In this document: positions 11,363 to 22,295 of the stretch, piece after piece
How positions within the stretch are numbered: the first letter of the stretch is position 1
Layout: each line of letters starts with the position of its first letter
Assembly (NCBI GenBank): GCA_001557505.1
Contig: LSAX01000006.1
Coordinates: 3,038,001-3,102,000, forward strand
Direction of reading: 5' to 3'
DNA length: 64,000 nt
Source of the DNA: Reticulascus tulasneorum
Taxonomy: Eukaryota > Ascomycota > Sordariomycetes > Glomerellales > Reticulascaceae
The notes under the pieces: model-generated
Told to the model about the DNA's origin: nothing
Databases searched by the model: none
Seen by the model: the letters and a program-made list of their open reading frames with translations, nothing else
Translations under genes and position numbers: made by a program

Positions 11363-12567
11363 ATGGCTCCGACTCCAGGCTATGCTGGTCCCGTACAGCC
11401 ACGGTATCCGTTACCCTCACGGCTTTCAACGGGTGGTTTTGTCTACTGTCTCCAGGGACTATTACGCGCCCTCAGATGGGCTTGGAGCTGGGTTCACCGT
11501 GTCCCGGAATCTGCAGACCTCGTCAGGACATACAGATGTCGGCCATATCTGCCCGTAAGGTGTGTACACCAGCAATAGCCATCCCGTGCGTTCTGGGTGA
11601 CACTAACCCAGCTTCTCACCATAGGATATTTTTCCCTAAGGACTACGACCAGCAGACTTCAAAGGCCCTCCCAACACTCTTTGAGATCCACGGTGGCGGT
11701 TTCGTGGCCGGGGATGCTCTGGACGATGAAGCCATCAACCGCTCCCTCGCAGACAAGCTGGGTTTGCTGGTCGTCGCACTCAATTACCGGAAAGCGCCAT
11801 GGTTTCCGTTTCCCACGGCGATACGTGATCTCGAGGCTGTAATACTCGCGGCATACGATGACAAAAGCCTCCCAATTGATGACGATCGCATCGCCATCGC
11901 AGGTTACTCGGCTGGCGGGAACCTAGCCCTGGCTGTTTGCCAGCTGAGTTCCATTCGCGAGCAGGTCAAGCCTCTGGCGGCAATCTCAATATATCCTGTG
12001 GCAGATGAGAGTGCGCATAACCAAGGGACCCGGCGATACTACAAACCAACCCTCAGCAAGGGCTCACGGAGTGATACCACGGATTCTCTCTCCAAGTACC
12101 TCTCACCCCTCCGATGGGCTTACGTTCCCGTCGGTCACGCCCTGCACGATCCCCTTCTATCTCCGAAATATGCACGTCGCGAACTCCTCCCCAAGCATCT
12201 CTACATCATTGCGGCCGAACTAGACCCGTTGGCACATGAGGCTTGGCAGATGGCGGCGAAACTGTCTGGGCAACCAACACCCGCAGATACAGATATACCG
12301 GGCCAGAAAGAGCCAAACAATGAACATGGTCGCCTCATACTTGACGATAAGCGCTTCCATTTCCGCCATGTCGATCCGAATGGCCAATCTGTGCACTGGC
12401 TTCTTATCCCCGACGTCGTGCACGGCTTTGATCACATGGCGCCTTCGATTCAGGGAGGACCGGAAACGGTGGAGGACGCTCGAATGAAGACCGAAGCGTA
12501 TCACCAGCTCCTAAAAGAATGGCTTCGCGACGTAGTGTGGACACAGCCACGTCCCGCATCTGGATAA
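11363..12567 (+). CDS. Alpha/beta hydrolase fold-3 (HSL-type) esterase/lipase
   Basis: Two exons, 11363-11559 and 11625-12567, with a 65-nt intron (GTGTGT donor, CTAAC branch) give 379 residues. The junction rebuilds YLPVRIFFPKD, typical of the strand before the oxyanion loop. The oxyanion motif HGGGF is at about 88-92, the nucleophile elbow GYSAGG at about 159-164 (Ser161), a candidate acid in AAELDPL and the catalytic His in VVHGF. These define the hormone-sensitive-lipase (fold-3) group that hydrolyses carboxylic esters. I see no signal peptide, so it is probably intracellular. The upstream in-frame extension has no ATG with intact homology, so I start at 11363. The substrate cannot be told from sequence. 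Confidence 0.92.
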
Positions 12568-12647
12568 CAACTTTCGCTATGCCGCGTAGCGAAACTTCGT
12601 CCGCGTAGTCTCGTTTATCCGTATGGTCTCGTTCTTCCGTGTAGTCT

Positions 12648-12735
12648 GATTTCGTCCGTGTTATTTCGTTCGTCCGCGGTGTCAGATTTCGTCCGTGTTA
12701 TTTCGTTCGTCCGCGGTGTCAGATTTCGTCCGTGT
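12648..12735. repeat. Tandem repeat, 37-bp unit, about 2.4 copies
   Basis: Units at 12648-12684 and 12685-12721 are identical and a third is cut off at about 12735. Degenerate relatives (runs of TCGTT and TCCGTGT) precede it from about 12600. It lies just 3' of the esterase gene and is non-coding. Confidence 0.9.
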
Positions 12736-13084
12736 AAGTCCATTCGTGCCTGGAGTCAGACTCCACCAGGTTGGGCAGTATGCGTATTGAGTCTCGTGCC
12801 ATTTACCCATTGAACCTACCAGATTCGTCAGTTAACTCTGACTCATTCATTGAGCCTGATTCGTTCATTGTGTCTGAGTGGTAACATGCTGGTTAACTGC
12901 AGGCTGCGGAAAACATTGACCGAGATCAGAACCATTCGGCCATCAATGGGCAATAACATGATGTAGATCTAGTGCATAAAATACATTATCCCAACATAGC
13001 CCAATATGTTTTGACGTTTGTGCTATGAGAGACTTGGCTAGTCGTTAGAGAAAGAAACCAAGAAGGCACTTTGTTAGCGAGTAT

Positions 13085-13416
13085 CAGTAGATAATAGACG
13101 ATGAGTGATTCGTGCATAACAGGTCTCTTTCTGCTGCTTAGTCGGCCGCCATACTATTATATCCTAGCACAGCATAGAAGAGGGCCAAAACGAGTCGCGC
13201 AAAGATACATTTGGCATAACGTTACATCTGAAGTTGAACCAGGAAGGAAGTCTGTTAATGACTGTCAGCAGACTATAGATGATGAGCGACGGGAACGTGG
13301 CATGGCGAGTTTCTTACCTCAGATTGTTGCTACTCAGTCGGCCGCCATATTGACATATCGAATTGCATCACAGGAGACGGCGAAATCAAGTCGCGTAAAG
13401 ATATATTTGGTATTTC
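13085..13416. repeat. Imperfect direct duplication upstream of a secreted-protein gene
   Basis: A block starting near 13085 recurs from about 13266. Matching landmarks, in the same order, are a GATGAG segment, the exact match GTCGGCCGCCATA (13141 and 13337), and an AGTCGCG-AAAGATA segment (13193 and 13389). The spacing between copies changes from 181 to 196 nt, so the copies differ by small indels. Identity is moderate by eye. Confidence 0.75.
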
Positions 13417-13452
13417 TGTTATTAGTTGGCGAAAATAATGACCAACTTTAAG

Positions 13453-13484
13453 TATAAATAGGACTGAACTCCCTCAGTTCAGTC
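13453..13484 (+). promoter_or_regulatory. TATA box followed by a perfect 9-bp inverted repeat
   Basis: TATAAATA at 13453-13460 is followed at once by GACTGAACT (13462-13470), a 5-nt loop and its exact reverse complement (13476-13484). It lies 140-170 bp ahead of the start codon at 13624, so it is a plausible core promoter with a hairpin or a palindromic protein-binding site near the transcription start. Confidence 0.55.
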
Positions 13485-13623
13485 GAAATTTGAAAAATGG
13501 AGATTCAGACCACATCCTCAGCTAGTAGTCAAACCATATCTTACTCACCTGTTATATCGCTGCCATTCTATATTACTCCCATATTTTTATCACTACCACG
13601 ACAACCTTTCAAAAACACTTACA

Positions 13624-14397
13624 ATGATCTCTGGAAAATACCTCGCGTGCGTGGTGACTGCTGTCGCCGGAGTTGTGAACGCCCAGACCCTCCGTGTTTG
13701 GACTGGTGTTAGCGGTGGCAGCAGCAATTATCAGTGTGCCGGTGATAACAGCGTCTTGTTGGCAGGCGATAATGGCCGATGTTTCAACACCCAGGTCATT
13801 GCTTGTTGGCAGGTCCTGCAGCGCGGCTCTGCCACGCTATCGCTGTTCACCGGCTCTGGGTGCAGAGGGCAGGAGCTCTTCAGTACATTGAGCGTCGTCG
13901 GAAGATCTGAGAGCACGTTCACCACATACCACTCTTACCGGTTCAACGCGGTGGGCAAGCGAGAGCAAAACTCGACTGAGGATGGTCAGTTGGAAAACCG
14001 AGAGGAAATCTCAGCTGAGGTTGTCCATTTAGACAAACGACAGGAGAATAACCCGTCGGGACAATCAATAACCTATAATGGCCGGCGATATACATTGGGA
14101 CAGTTCGTGAGACATGCCCCCGTCGCCATCAGATCGGTTTCACAATCGATTGTCAACCGAGTCGGCAGGTTTCTACATGACGGTCAGACCGAAGGCGCCG
14201 TGACGGTAGGCGAGGAGATTCTGGAATATGACGTCGGGGGAGCGCAAGGAGCAGTACCACCAACGGTTATCCAATGGATGTGGCAGTCGGCGGCAGCATA
14301 TGCCAACTCAATCGGTGTATGGCACTTTGACATTGGCATTGCTAGCAGTGGAGGAAACACTTTAGCTGTATTGAGTGTCGATGCTGAGTTCGAATAG
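13624..14397 (+). CDS. Secreted protein with internal KR (kexin-type) sites, unknown function
   Basis: A single exon of 257 residues. Residues 1-20 form a clear signal peptide ending VVNA before QT. The first domain (about 21-110) has four cysteines (38, 53, 61, 80) and many Gly, Ser and Thr. Two dibasic KR sites follow at 112-113 and 138-139, bracketing an acidic linker. The C-terminal domain (about 150-257) has no cysteine. The layout suggests secretion and cleavage by a kexin protease into two products, as in some fungal pro-proteins; this is inference. No family is recognised for either domain. Upstream lie a TATA box, a hairpin and a duplicated block. Confidence 0.8.
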   Translation: MISGKYLACVVTAVAGVVNAQTLRVWTGVSGGSSNYQCAGDNSVLLAGDNGRCFNTQVIACWQVLQRGSATLSLFTGSGCRGQELFSTLSVVGRSESTFTTYHSYRFNAVGKREQNSTEDGQLENREEISAEVVHLDKRQENNPSGQSITYNGRRYTLGQFVRHAPVAIRSVSQSIVNRVGRFLHDGQTEGAVTVGEEILEYDVGGAQGAVPPTVIQWMWQSAAAYANSIGVWHFDIGIASSGGNTLAVLSVDAEFE

Positions 14398-15730
14398 AGG
14401 TAGTTATCGGGACGAAGCTAGCAATGCCCGCTTCGGGTGTCTAAAAGGACCGTCTTCGATTAGGGTCCGACGACAAAGGATGTTTTGCCACGCTACCCAC
14501 ACAGCCCGCCTATTCCTACTACCCTTTTCTACCAGGCAGCCCCTTTTCCTTTCTTTTTGGACAGATTGAACAGACACACAGATTCACGTACAAGAGATCT
14601 TAGTTCCCTCTTGTTCGGCAACCAGTGTGATTTGCTTGGGATCTTGACCTCTCTTTACTTAAGACATGACATGTTTGTACAAATTAAAAAGCTAGCTAGA
14701 TTATCTGCAGTAGTTAGATCTTTATGCAAACAGCCTTTGTACTTTTTTATGTTACCGTTAATCGTATATGATACGGCAAACCTATCTAGAATTCCATGAC
14801 TGACTACATCACTTACCTCGCCGATCAGATGCGTTCGTGGCCTGCTCCGCCAAAAGATGAGGTGGCAGGGCCATATACGTAGCTACATGGTGGCGGGATT
14901 TGGTTCGCCGCAGTCCATCCCGATGACTGGTCCGTCTCCATGTAGGTAGGAGCTCTGGAAGGAATTCCTGTTAATGGCCTCTCTGAGTCAAGTTGGTCAG
15001 CCCAGTACCTTCTACGAAAAGCGCCGCTTTACTCAGTCTCCTAGTAATCACCAAGAGTAAATGTCTAGTCACAATCTCTTTGGAAGTAGTTTTTGTCAGA
15101 TAAGGCCTCTATGCGTCATTTGGCATGTTAATGTAGCTGCTGTCGCTTCCTTACATCGACTTCGCTGAAATGTACTCTTGAGAAATTCACTGCTCCGGAT
15201 CCGCAAATAACATACGACCAATCGGGTTCAGGCCCAGCATGACGAGGGTAACTCCCAGACAGTCGCTGTGATTGAAATGCGCCTTCGATGCTCAACAAAA
15301 GATAGTAGGTTAGGCACGTGTTTTGATTCGGGAACACAGTAAGACAAGATGCCGGCGGGAAGCCAACATTGCTCGGCCCCCCGAATCCGTCGTACTTAAT
15401 ATATTGCATCAAAGCGGTGTGACAACCAAGTCTACTTGGTGGAGAGGGGGATGTTCAACCGTCCCGGGGAATTTATGGGTCGTGCCGAGGTTGTGCATGC
15501 TGAATTGAATCATACAAGCCAGGCAAAAGACGTTACGCAGAGGTTTGTGTAAGACAAATACAGATTTATTGATGATCAACGAATGGATATGACTAGTCAA
15601 ACGGACGGCACGGGATTTCAACTGCATCTACCTCTCTCAAACACCACCAGGGGCTTCCTTATCCAACCTTAAGTAATCCCTTTCTCAAGGACAATGATTC
15701 TGGTCGCATTTAGGCGTTCAATTTCACCAT
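14398..15730. other. Gene-free stretch
   Basis: About 1.3 kb between a plus-strand and a minus-strand gene that converge. The longest frame (15128-15412, minus) has no signal, no domain and unremarkable composition. I see nothing else. Confidence 0.5.
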
Positions 15731-16409
15731 TTACCACGGGAGGAGGAGACCGAGAAGACCAAGGCTGAGACCGGCCAGCAAGTCATCGAGGATGCTCTTG
15801 ACGGCAAAGAGCAATCCGTCAACGACGGCGGCAAGGCAGTTGAGCAAACCGCTGAGGGCAATGATCAGAGGTTGAAGGTATTTTAGAACGCAGACTGTGT
15901 CACGAATTAGCAAGGTGTTAGGACCGAAGCAAGATGAGTACTAACCCAGGCCCAGCTTAGCGAGGACAAGCTTAAGAGTGACGGAGAGCTTTGTGACAAT
16001 GACAGTAACCTTGATCTTCAGGCAAGAAGAGTCACACTTTGAGCCACGCTCAAGAAGACCTCGCTTCGAGAACGCAGTTGTTGCCTCGCCGAGGAGGGCG
16101 GTGATCGCCGCGAAATCAGAGGCGATGGAGTCAGCAACGGCTTGCTTGTCAGCCTGAGACGCATCATTAGGAACAGCCGCGACAGCCTTGTCTGTGTGAT
16201 CGTGAGCAATATACCATGAAACATGGAGGGTAGAGAGACTAACCCATGATGTCCGTGTGCGCAGTAATGGCAGCCAGGAGTTCATCCAGCTGAGTATCCT
16301 GTGTCTCAAACTGTCGGCGCTCTAGGCCAGGCGCAAGCACAACTGGATTGGCGAGGGAGGAGACGATCATGCCGCCAAGGGCGAAGATGGTGATGAGAAC
16401 TGCCTTCAT
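15731..16409 (-). CDS. Small secreted protein with hydrophobic C-terminal half
   Basis: Three exons: 16409-16244, 16191-15946 and 15894-15731 (introns 52 and 51 nt, both with GTTAGT donors), 191 residues. Residues 1-20 are a signal peptide (MKAVLITIFALGGMIVSSLA). A double Arg (31-32) soon after could be a kexin-type site. The middle part is helical (DTQLDELLAAITAH, then KAVAAVPNDASQADKQAV), somewhat like small wall or hydrophobic-surface-binding fungal proteins. The tail is very rich in Leu, Val and Ile, including a stretch ending SLGLLGLLLPW. It has four cysteines (CDSSC, VCVL, LNCL). No domain is recognised with confidence. Confidence 0.82.
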
Positions 16410-19400
16410 GTTGACGGGTTGAAAGTGAAAAGGTTGTGATTTGGAAAGATTGACGCTGCAAATGCTTTAAAGACTGGGGTCTGATGCTTGATTGTTAAGA
16501 TCTGCTGATTGCTGCCGAGTAAGAAGAGACGATCAATACGGGATTTGGTGCTCCTATTTATGCTTTCCCGCCTCGTGTGAAGTGCTCGAGTTTCCGCCTA
16601 ACTCTTTTATCTCACTGAAGTTCAAGATAGCACGCAATATTGAAAACCGCATCACGGAACTTGATCCCCTCAATTTCATATCCGACATGAGGCCATCTAC
16701 CAATACTCTCGCTTAGAGATATTCTCCGAGATCGAATTCGACACACATGGGCAGGTTATGATGTCAACGTGCTTCTTCAATATCCGCCGTAGGTATAGAT
16801 GTCTGCTCAGGATCTTGATCATCAGTCTCCATCGCGAAGATTGTAGAGGCAATCGAAATTAACCTTCACACCCAGAGGATGAAAAAGGAAGACTTGAATG
16901 TCGATCCCACACGTCTGCCTCTCCTCGAGAAATGAAAGCCGAACGCTCTGCCCGTCATTTGAGCCGGGAATATTACATAAATTAGTGCTACCCAACAGTT
17001 CTGGTGGGCGACGAGGCCATTCCCAATCTTCAGAAGCTCCTCCATCTGCATCAAAGAAGTCGAACTGGGCTTGACGGCAGTACTCCCCGACCTCCGAGCC
17101 GTTACTGCGTCTAGTGTGGAGATATTTCCGGGAGGCTTACGCCAGTCGACTTAAATCTGTGAAAGCAAGACGAAGATGGTGTGTCAATGTAATGCTGCCC
17201 CTTGGCTAACGAGGAGGATGTTACATCGCAACCAATCTTTGCCAATTTAACACTTACCGAGTCATTTCTCCTCCCAGCTCATGGCATTGCTCTCAGGCTC
17301 TCTTTGATTGCCCAGATTGTGTCAGTGGCTACAGTATTGGCATGTAATACAGTGCTGAGGTGAGGACAGTGCTCATTATGAAGTTCTGGAATGATCTTGC
17401 CAAGCCCAAACTTTGACACACTTCGGATGCCATGCTTGAATTCCGGTTTCCGGCCACCAACGACTTACGAGTTGATATGCCGTGTCACCCCGGAACCGCA
17501 GGCCATTGTCGTCTGAATTTCCGTTCAAATCAGAGATCGCCCTATAATGAGCAACAAGCTGACCAGCTCTGGCTCTAAGACGAGGATGCACGGGTCAGTT
17601 GACCATTCAACGACAATGTCTGGCACGGCTAATAGAGCACATCAAAGCTATTCGCGCTAAGTATCGATGTCTAAAAAAGGTTTGTCTCCACAAGCCTTCA
17701 GTATTCAGTACCGGCAAGCCACCAGATTGCATGCAGATCTCATTTAGCCAGGCACGGCTTGACATAGGAGAATGCGGGGGACAGCCGGTGACGGCTTGCG
17801 GGCTGCAACCGAGTCATATTGGCATCGATATTGCGTCCGTCCTCTGAGTGGCTGGAGCATCGCTACCTTTACTCAATTGGACACCAGGTATTGATGGATA
17901 CCTGAGGTTTAAACCCATTTGTTGAGGCGATATATGAGCCAGCGAGCTGAACTCACACTGCATATGCATTTCTCTCCTTTCTCTCCCCTTTCTTTGCCAA
18001 CCGACCATTCCTTGACCTTGGCGCTTCGAACCATGGGACAACTATGTGTTTTAGCCCTCCGTACTCTCCGGTCCTATACTCCATATTCTGTACTGCTGGG
18101 ATGCAGGTGGCAAGTGCGACCTTGTGGTGAACCTACGAATCTCATTGCGAGTTCACGACGCTCAGTGATGACATCTTGCTTCAAAGCTCGCCCACCAAGC
18201 GCATCACAGCATATTGCAATTTCAAAAACTTCTTCACTGCATTAAAGTCAATTCTCTAGTGAATTGATCCTTCCATTTTGCCCCTGCAAGGCACGAAGGC
18301 CACATGGACTTGGTTTCGACGGCATGCACATGATCATGGTAGTTAAACATGCAAAAGTCTTGGTGACTAGTCCGCGTGGATTGAGAGTCCAATGACATCC
18401 GACTACGTGGAAGTCAAACCCCAGCAATAAACGGCGATGAACAGCGCCCCTGTCTGTAAGCGTGGCAGCCAAAGTATTAACTCACACCCATATCTCAAGT
18501 ACTGGTCGCAAATTGGCACAGTGCTACAAACCGAGAGGGATATGTTGGGCCATGGAACCGGTGCCTGAAGTCAATTAGATCATACTCCCTGGGGTTGTGT
18601 CGTGGGAGCAGCAAGACATCGCGTAGACAGCTAGAGCTCAGGGTTCCGTGATCGCAACGGCAATTTCTAAATACGAGTAATGGTAATGTCTAACGCATGG
18701 CACTAACGCAGGCAGTGATAAGTATGAAATGGCATACATGCCGAGATGAGGGCATGTGCTAATGCTGACCGATACCGGGGCCTGCCTAGGACGCTCAGAG
18801 CAGTGGTTGTCTTGCTCCAAGAATTAACGGAGTGTCGGGTGGAAGTGAACAGAACAAGAACCTGTTTGTTGTTGTACATACTAGACAGGCATATCCCACG
18901 GGATCTCTATCGGCTTATCTTGCATCGTCTAGAGAACAACCCTCGAATTTGAGGTTGATGATAAAAACCAATTAACAAAACAAGAATCGGATTTAGAATA
19001 CTAAACAATATTGGTTCATTCACCATTCCTGTAGTTGAAAGGAAGGAAGAAGTGATCACGAGTTAGATGAGCTGTGGAGGAACACTGACCATCCAGATTG
19101 TTTGGAGCTCATGTGATTCAATTCATAGAAATAAAATAAGGAGCGCACAATGATCAGAAACAGAACCAAGGACGCAAGCGGAAGGAAGTCATACAAGGGC
19201 TATGCACAGCACAGGACAGAATAACAGCTTTGTGCACCGGAACACAGTCTTTGATAAATGGAACAAGCCTTGCCGAGCAGTTCCAAGAACAGTCCCTTTG
19301 TCGCAGCCAGGCAAGTATATAGCCTTCATCTAAGGAATCATCCAGCTCTTCAAAAATCGCATCTACTCGCAGCACATTCGCTTTCAAACCTTCGAAAGGA

Positions 19401-19474
19401 AGACGTCCCATCACCATTTGCTATACCCCATGTACTGAAATTAACTCAAAAGTTACAGAAACCGATTTGCAAGA
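16410..19474. other. Gene-poor stretch with one orphan exon-like frame
   Basis: About 3 kb without a complete gene. On the minus strand, 17133-16822 stays open for about 100 codons with protein-like composition (for example DFFDADGGASEDWEWPRR), but it begins after a stop with no ATG. A second open piece in another frame follows. It may be a decayed gene or exons I cannot join. The rest shows only short random frames. Confidence 0.4.
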
Positions 19475-20164
19475 ATGTGTTACCGAGTCTACACTCATAC
19501 TCTCCGCTGCGACACTCGCCCTGTCATCTCCGACGGCCGAAACATCTATATTGACCCTTATGCAACCCCGGCGAAATGCCCTTGCGGCCCTGACCCCGTC
19601 ATCCGGCCCCGTCTGGCATGTAAATCCCACGGGTGCTGCATGCTCACAGCGCGCAACTATAGCTGTTTATCAATGTGCCGCAAGCCCACAGTATACCACA
19701 AGTACGTGCAGTGCACGCCGCCCCGGTCCAAGTCTGTACACTTCAGCCGCAAGTTCGTGGATCCCATGTGGCGAGATCTACCATTGTTTGACGGGAGTCT
19801 ATTTCATTGCATGGCGGACTCCAATACCTGCCTACAAGAATCGGTAGAATTCAAAACTGCGAGGGACAAGATTGTCGAAGTTGGGGCTATTCTCAACCAT
19901 GCATTGTTAGAGATTGACAAATGCCGTTTTCAGGTAAGGAAGGAGGCCCGACGGCATCGTCGAGATCACGGATCGTGTCACAGGGTCCTGAACTCGTGGG
20001 AGTGCTCGTGGATGGACAGAATAGAGACCTTGAAGGAGCACGTGGATAATCTGGAACTCTCAGTGGAAAATTTCCAGGAGCTGTTCAGGAGCTGGAGAGA
20101 CTTTCTGTGGACTTTAGAGCGACGAGGCGATAGACGTATGCATGGTTTAGAGTATTGTGGATAG
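19475..20164 (+). CDS. Cys/His-module protein, uncharacterised fungal family
   Basis: A single exon of 229 residues. The first 76 residues carry an ordered set of metal-ligand-type residues: C2, H8, C12 (within CDTR), C35, C37, C49, H52, C54, C55, C64, C68 and H75. The rest is charged and probably helical, with heptad-like Leu spacing in the last 50 residues (RIETLKEHVDNLELSVENF). I do not know a named domain. The same arrangement of Cys and His opens the protein encoded at 23507-25009, which argues that this is a real gene and a small local family. A zinc-binding fold is a guess from the ligand pattern. The ATG at 19475 is chosen because the MC start is shared by both. Confidence 0.72.
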   Translation: MCYRVYTHTLRCDTRPVISDGRNIYIDPYATPAKCPCGPDPVIRPRLACKSHGCCMLTARNYSCLSMCRKPTVYHKYVQCTPPRSKSVHFSRKFVDPMWRDLPLFDGSLFHCMADSNTCLQESVEFKTARDKIVEVGAILNHALLEIDKCRFQVRKEARRHRRDHGSCHRVLNSWECSWMDRIETLKEHVDNLELSVENFQELFRSWRDFLWTLERRGDRRMHGLEYCG

Positions 20165-20680
20165 ATTGGCAAGGGAAGCAAGAGATTCTTCGAGGAGCTG
20201 AGGACTGTTTTGATTTACTCAAGCTATTCAACACATTCGGAGGGATATGCTACGAGGGGCGTGTTCGATTTCCTTGTTCATAGTACCAGGTTTGTTAAGT
20301 TCGTCATTTGGTTGTACTAAACCGCTTCAAGTGGAGTGGGCCTTTAGCAATGCTTTCATGTGAAATGAAAGAGTCTACCTGTTTGATAGTATCTTCTTCC
20401 ATTGAACCTATTTTGTATCAGTTGTCGCCGAGAGCGTCGTGAAATATAATTACGTCTGACTCCGAATCCCCCACGCCGTGCAAGAACACCCCAATATTGC
20501 CATCGCATCCCAGTAAAGGACCGGGTTAGCCAATTCGTTCGATAAAATGCCAAGGGCCTTGTATTTTTATCATCCCTTCGCTTTTTGATTCCAATATTCT
20601 GGTAAAGCTCACAGCAGCCAGCCAAGAGAATATCGATCAGGCTGCTGCAGAGGCGATGATACCACAGAAGACTTCAGTAA

Positions 20681-20848
20681 CACTCATGCGCACATTATCA
20701 AAGCCACCGCCATAGCTGCGTGGTCAAATTCAAGGAAGATTATGAGGAAAATGATCAGGAATATGATGAGGGGGACGCCGTGGACGATGACGATGAGGAG
20801 GAGGACGGCGAGGAGGAAGATCGCGAGGCATCTGCAAGAGCAAAATGA
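20681..20848 (+). other. Short acidic open frame, possible orphan exon
   Basis: A 55-codon frame between two stops, without ATG. Its second half is almost only Asp, Glu and Gly, ending REASARAK. A terminal exon of an acidic protein or plain GA-rich simple sequence would look alike. It is not joined to any gene I can find. Confidence 0.2.
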
Positions 20849-20909
20849 GAAAACCAGTCTTTTGTAACATTATCATTACATCCCAGTACAATACATGCCA
20901 GAATGCTAG

Positions 20910-22295
20910 CTAATACACCATTGTCAGTTTCACCCCCTCCGCCCCTGAAAACAACTTCTCAGGTAACGTCAATAGCCGACAGAATGGATTCGGCCGGAAC
21001 GTCACCTCCTTGAGGTTAGGTAGCTGCTTGCGGCTTTCGAGAATCACCTTCTCCATCACAGACCGAATGTCCATCTCATATTTCCTTCGCGTCTTATCGG
21101 ACATGGTGGCCATTTCGACGTCCGGCCATAGCTCTGCCAAATCTAGCGTCTCCAGTGATTTTGGTAGCCGGTATCGAATGTCGATCTCCTCCATTCGCTT
21201 GGGTTCCCTGAAAAGAATACCTATGTCGAGCTTTATCTGATGCAGAGTTTCCATCTGTGGTAGACATGACAAAGTTCCGTCGCCACCGATGTGGTCCCAG
21301 AGGTTGCTGGCAGAGATGCTCTCGAAGGTGAAGGATTCGAGGGTGTTGGCTACCAAGGGGAGGGCGTCATTGAGGTGGAACTCGCCGGCTTCGTTGTCAG
21401 GGGCTCCAGAGGGACTCATTTCCAGTAGGCGTAGATTCGGACATAATGAGCAAATGGTGTGCCATCCCGGTCCCCACATGTTACTCCTCAGAAGCCGTAC
21501 CTCCTCCACATTCTTCCAGCTGCCGGCGTCACCCCAACCATCACCAGGCTCGAGGTCCGCAGGACGGAACACTGCACTACCCAACTCCACCGATCGCAGG
21601 CTAGGCAGTCTCAATAAGCAAGGCAGCTCGCGGCGAGGCCAGAACGTTGCCCCGGGATACTCCGGCATAGGCTCGAGCATAACTCGTGTCAGGGAGCTTA
21701 GAATCCGTGGCTCCTCCCCGGACTCGGCGACAATCTCGGGGGTGAGCATGGCTTTCAACTTGCAGTAGTCCCCGGCCGAGAAGGGCATTCTCATGTGAAG
21801 GCTCTGGAGATTCGGAGAGGAGCAGAGGATGAGAGCGAAGACGACCTGGGCGATCTCGAGTTCGGTCTTGGCATCGTCTATGAAGCTCTTTATACGGCCA
21901 TGAAGACGTGCTGATGTGTCCACCAGGGCACGCCAGTTGGTTCGCTTATAGGGGTTGAGAATGTCGGACGGGTAGTGATCGGAGCCGAGGCAGGAGATGA
22001 ATGAGAGAGTCCGAATATGGTTGCCCAACTCGGGCCGCTCGAGTAAGGTCTGAAGAAGGGACTGTAGTCTGGATTGGCCCCAGAGGTAGATTGTCTTGTA
22101 GAGGAAGGGGATAGCCATGCCCGACAAACGGTGGCAGACGAGGCTCAGGCGGTGCAATGCGGCTCTGTTACTAACGACGACGCCATCGGGGTTGGTGTAT
22201 GCGCCTATGGGAATATCCAGCCCGTCAAGGGGAGGCACGAGGTGACCCACGATCTGGAGGAGCACCTCATCGGGAAGAGAGAGTAGCAGCGACAT
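20910..22295 (-). CDS. F-box protein with leucine-rich-like C-terminal region
   Basis: A single exon of 461 residues starting at the first ATG; the frame reaches further upstream only through a TTG. Residues about 5-50 match an F-box: LLSLPDEVLLQIVGHL, then LSLVCHRLSGMAIPFLYKTI after a short insert. F-box proteins link substrates to SCF ubiquitin ligases through Skp1. The remainder has recurring L-x-x-L segments (LRSVELGS, LRLLEMSPS, LESFTFESI, LETLDLAEL) of the kind found in irregular LRR folds of fungal F-box proteins. The target is unknown. Composition is like its neighbours. Confidence 0.85.
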   Translation of the reverse strand: MSLLLSLPDEVLLQIVGHLVPPLDGLDIPIGAYTNPDGVVVSNRAALHRLSLVCHRLSGMAIPFLYKTIYLWGQSRLQSLLQTLLERPELGNHIRTLSFISCLGSDHYPSDILNPYKRTNWRALVDTSARLHGRIKSFIDDAKTELEIAQVVFALILCSSPNLQSLHMRMPFSAGDYCKLKAMLTPEIVAESGEEPRILSSLTRVMLEPMPEYPGATFWPRRELPCLLRLPSLRSVELGSAVFRPADLEPGDGWGDAGSWKNVEEVRLLRSNMWGPGWHTICSLCPNLRLLEMSPSGAPDNEAGEFHLNDALPLVANTLESFTFESISASNLWDHIGGDGTLSCLPQMETLHQIKLDIGILFREPKRMEEIDIRYRLPKSLETLDLAELWPDVEMATMSDKTRRKYEMDIRSVMEKVILESRKQLPNLKEVTFRPNPFCRLLTLPEKLFSGAEGVKLTMVY

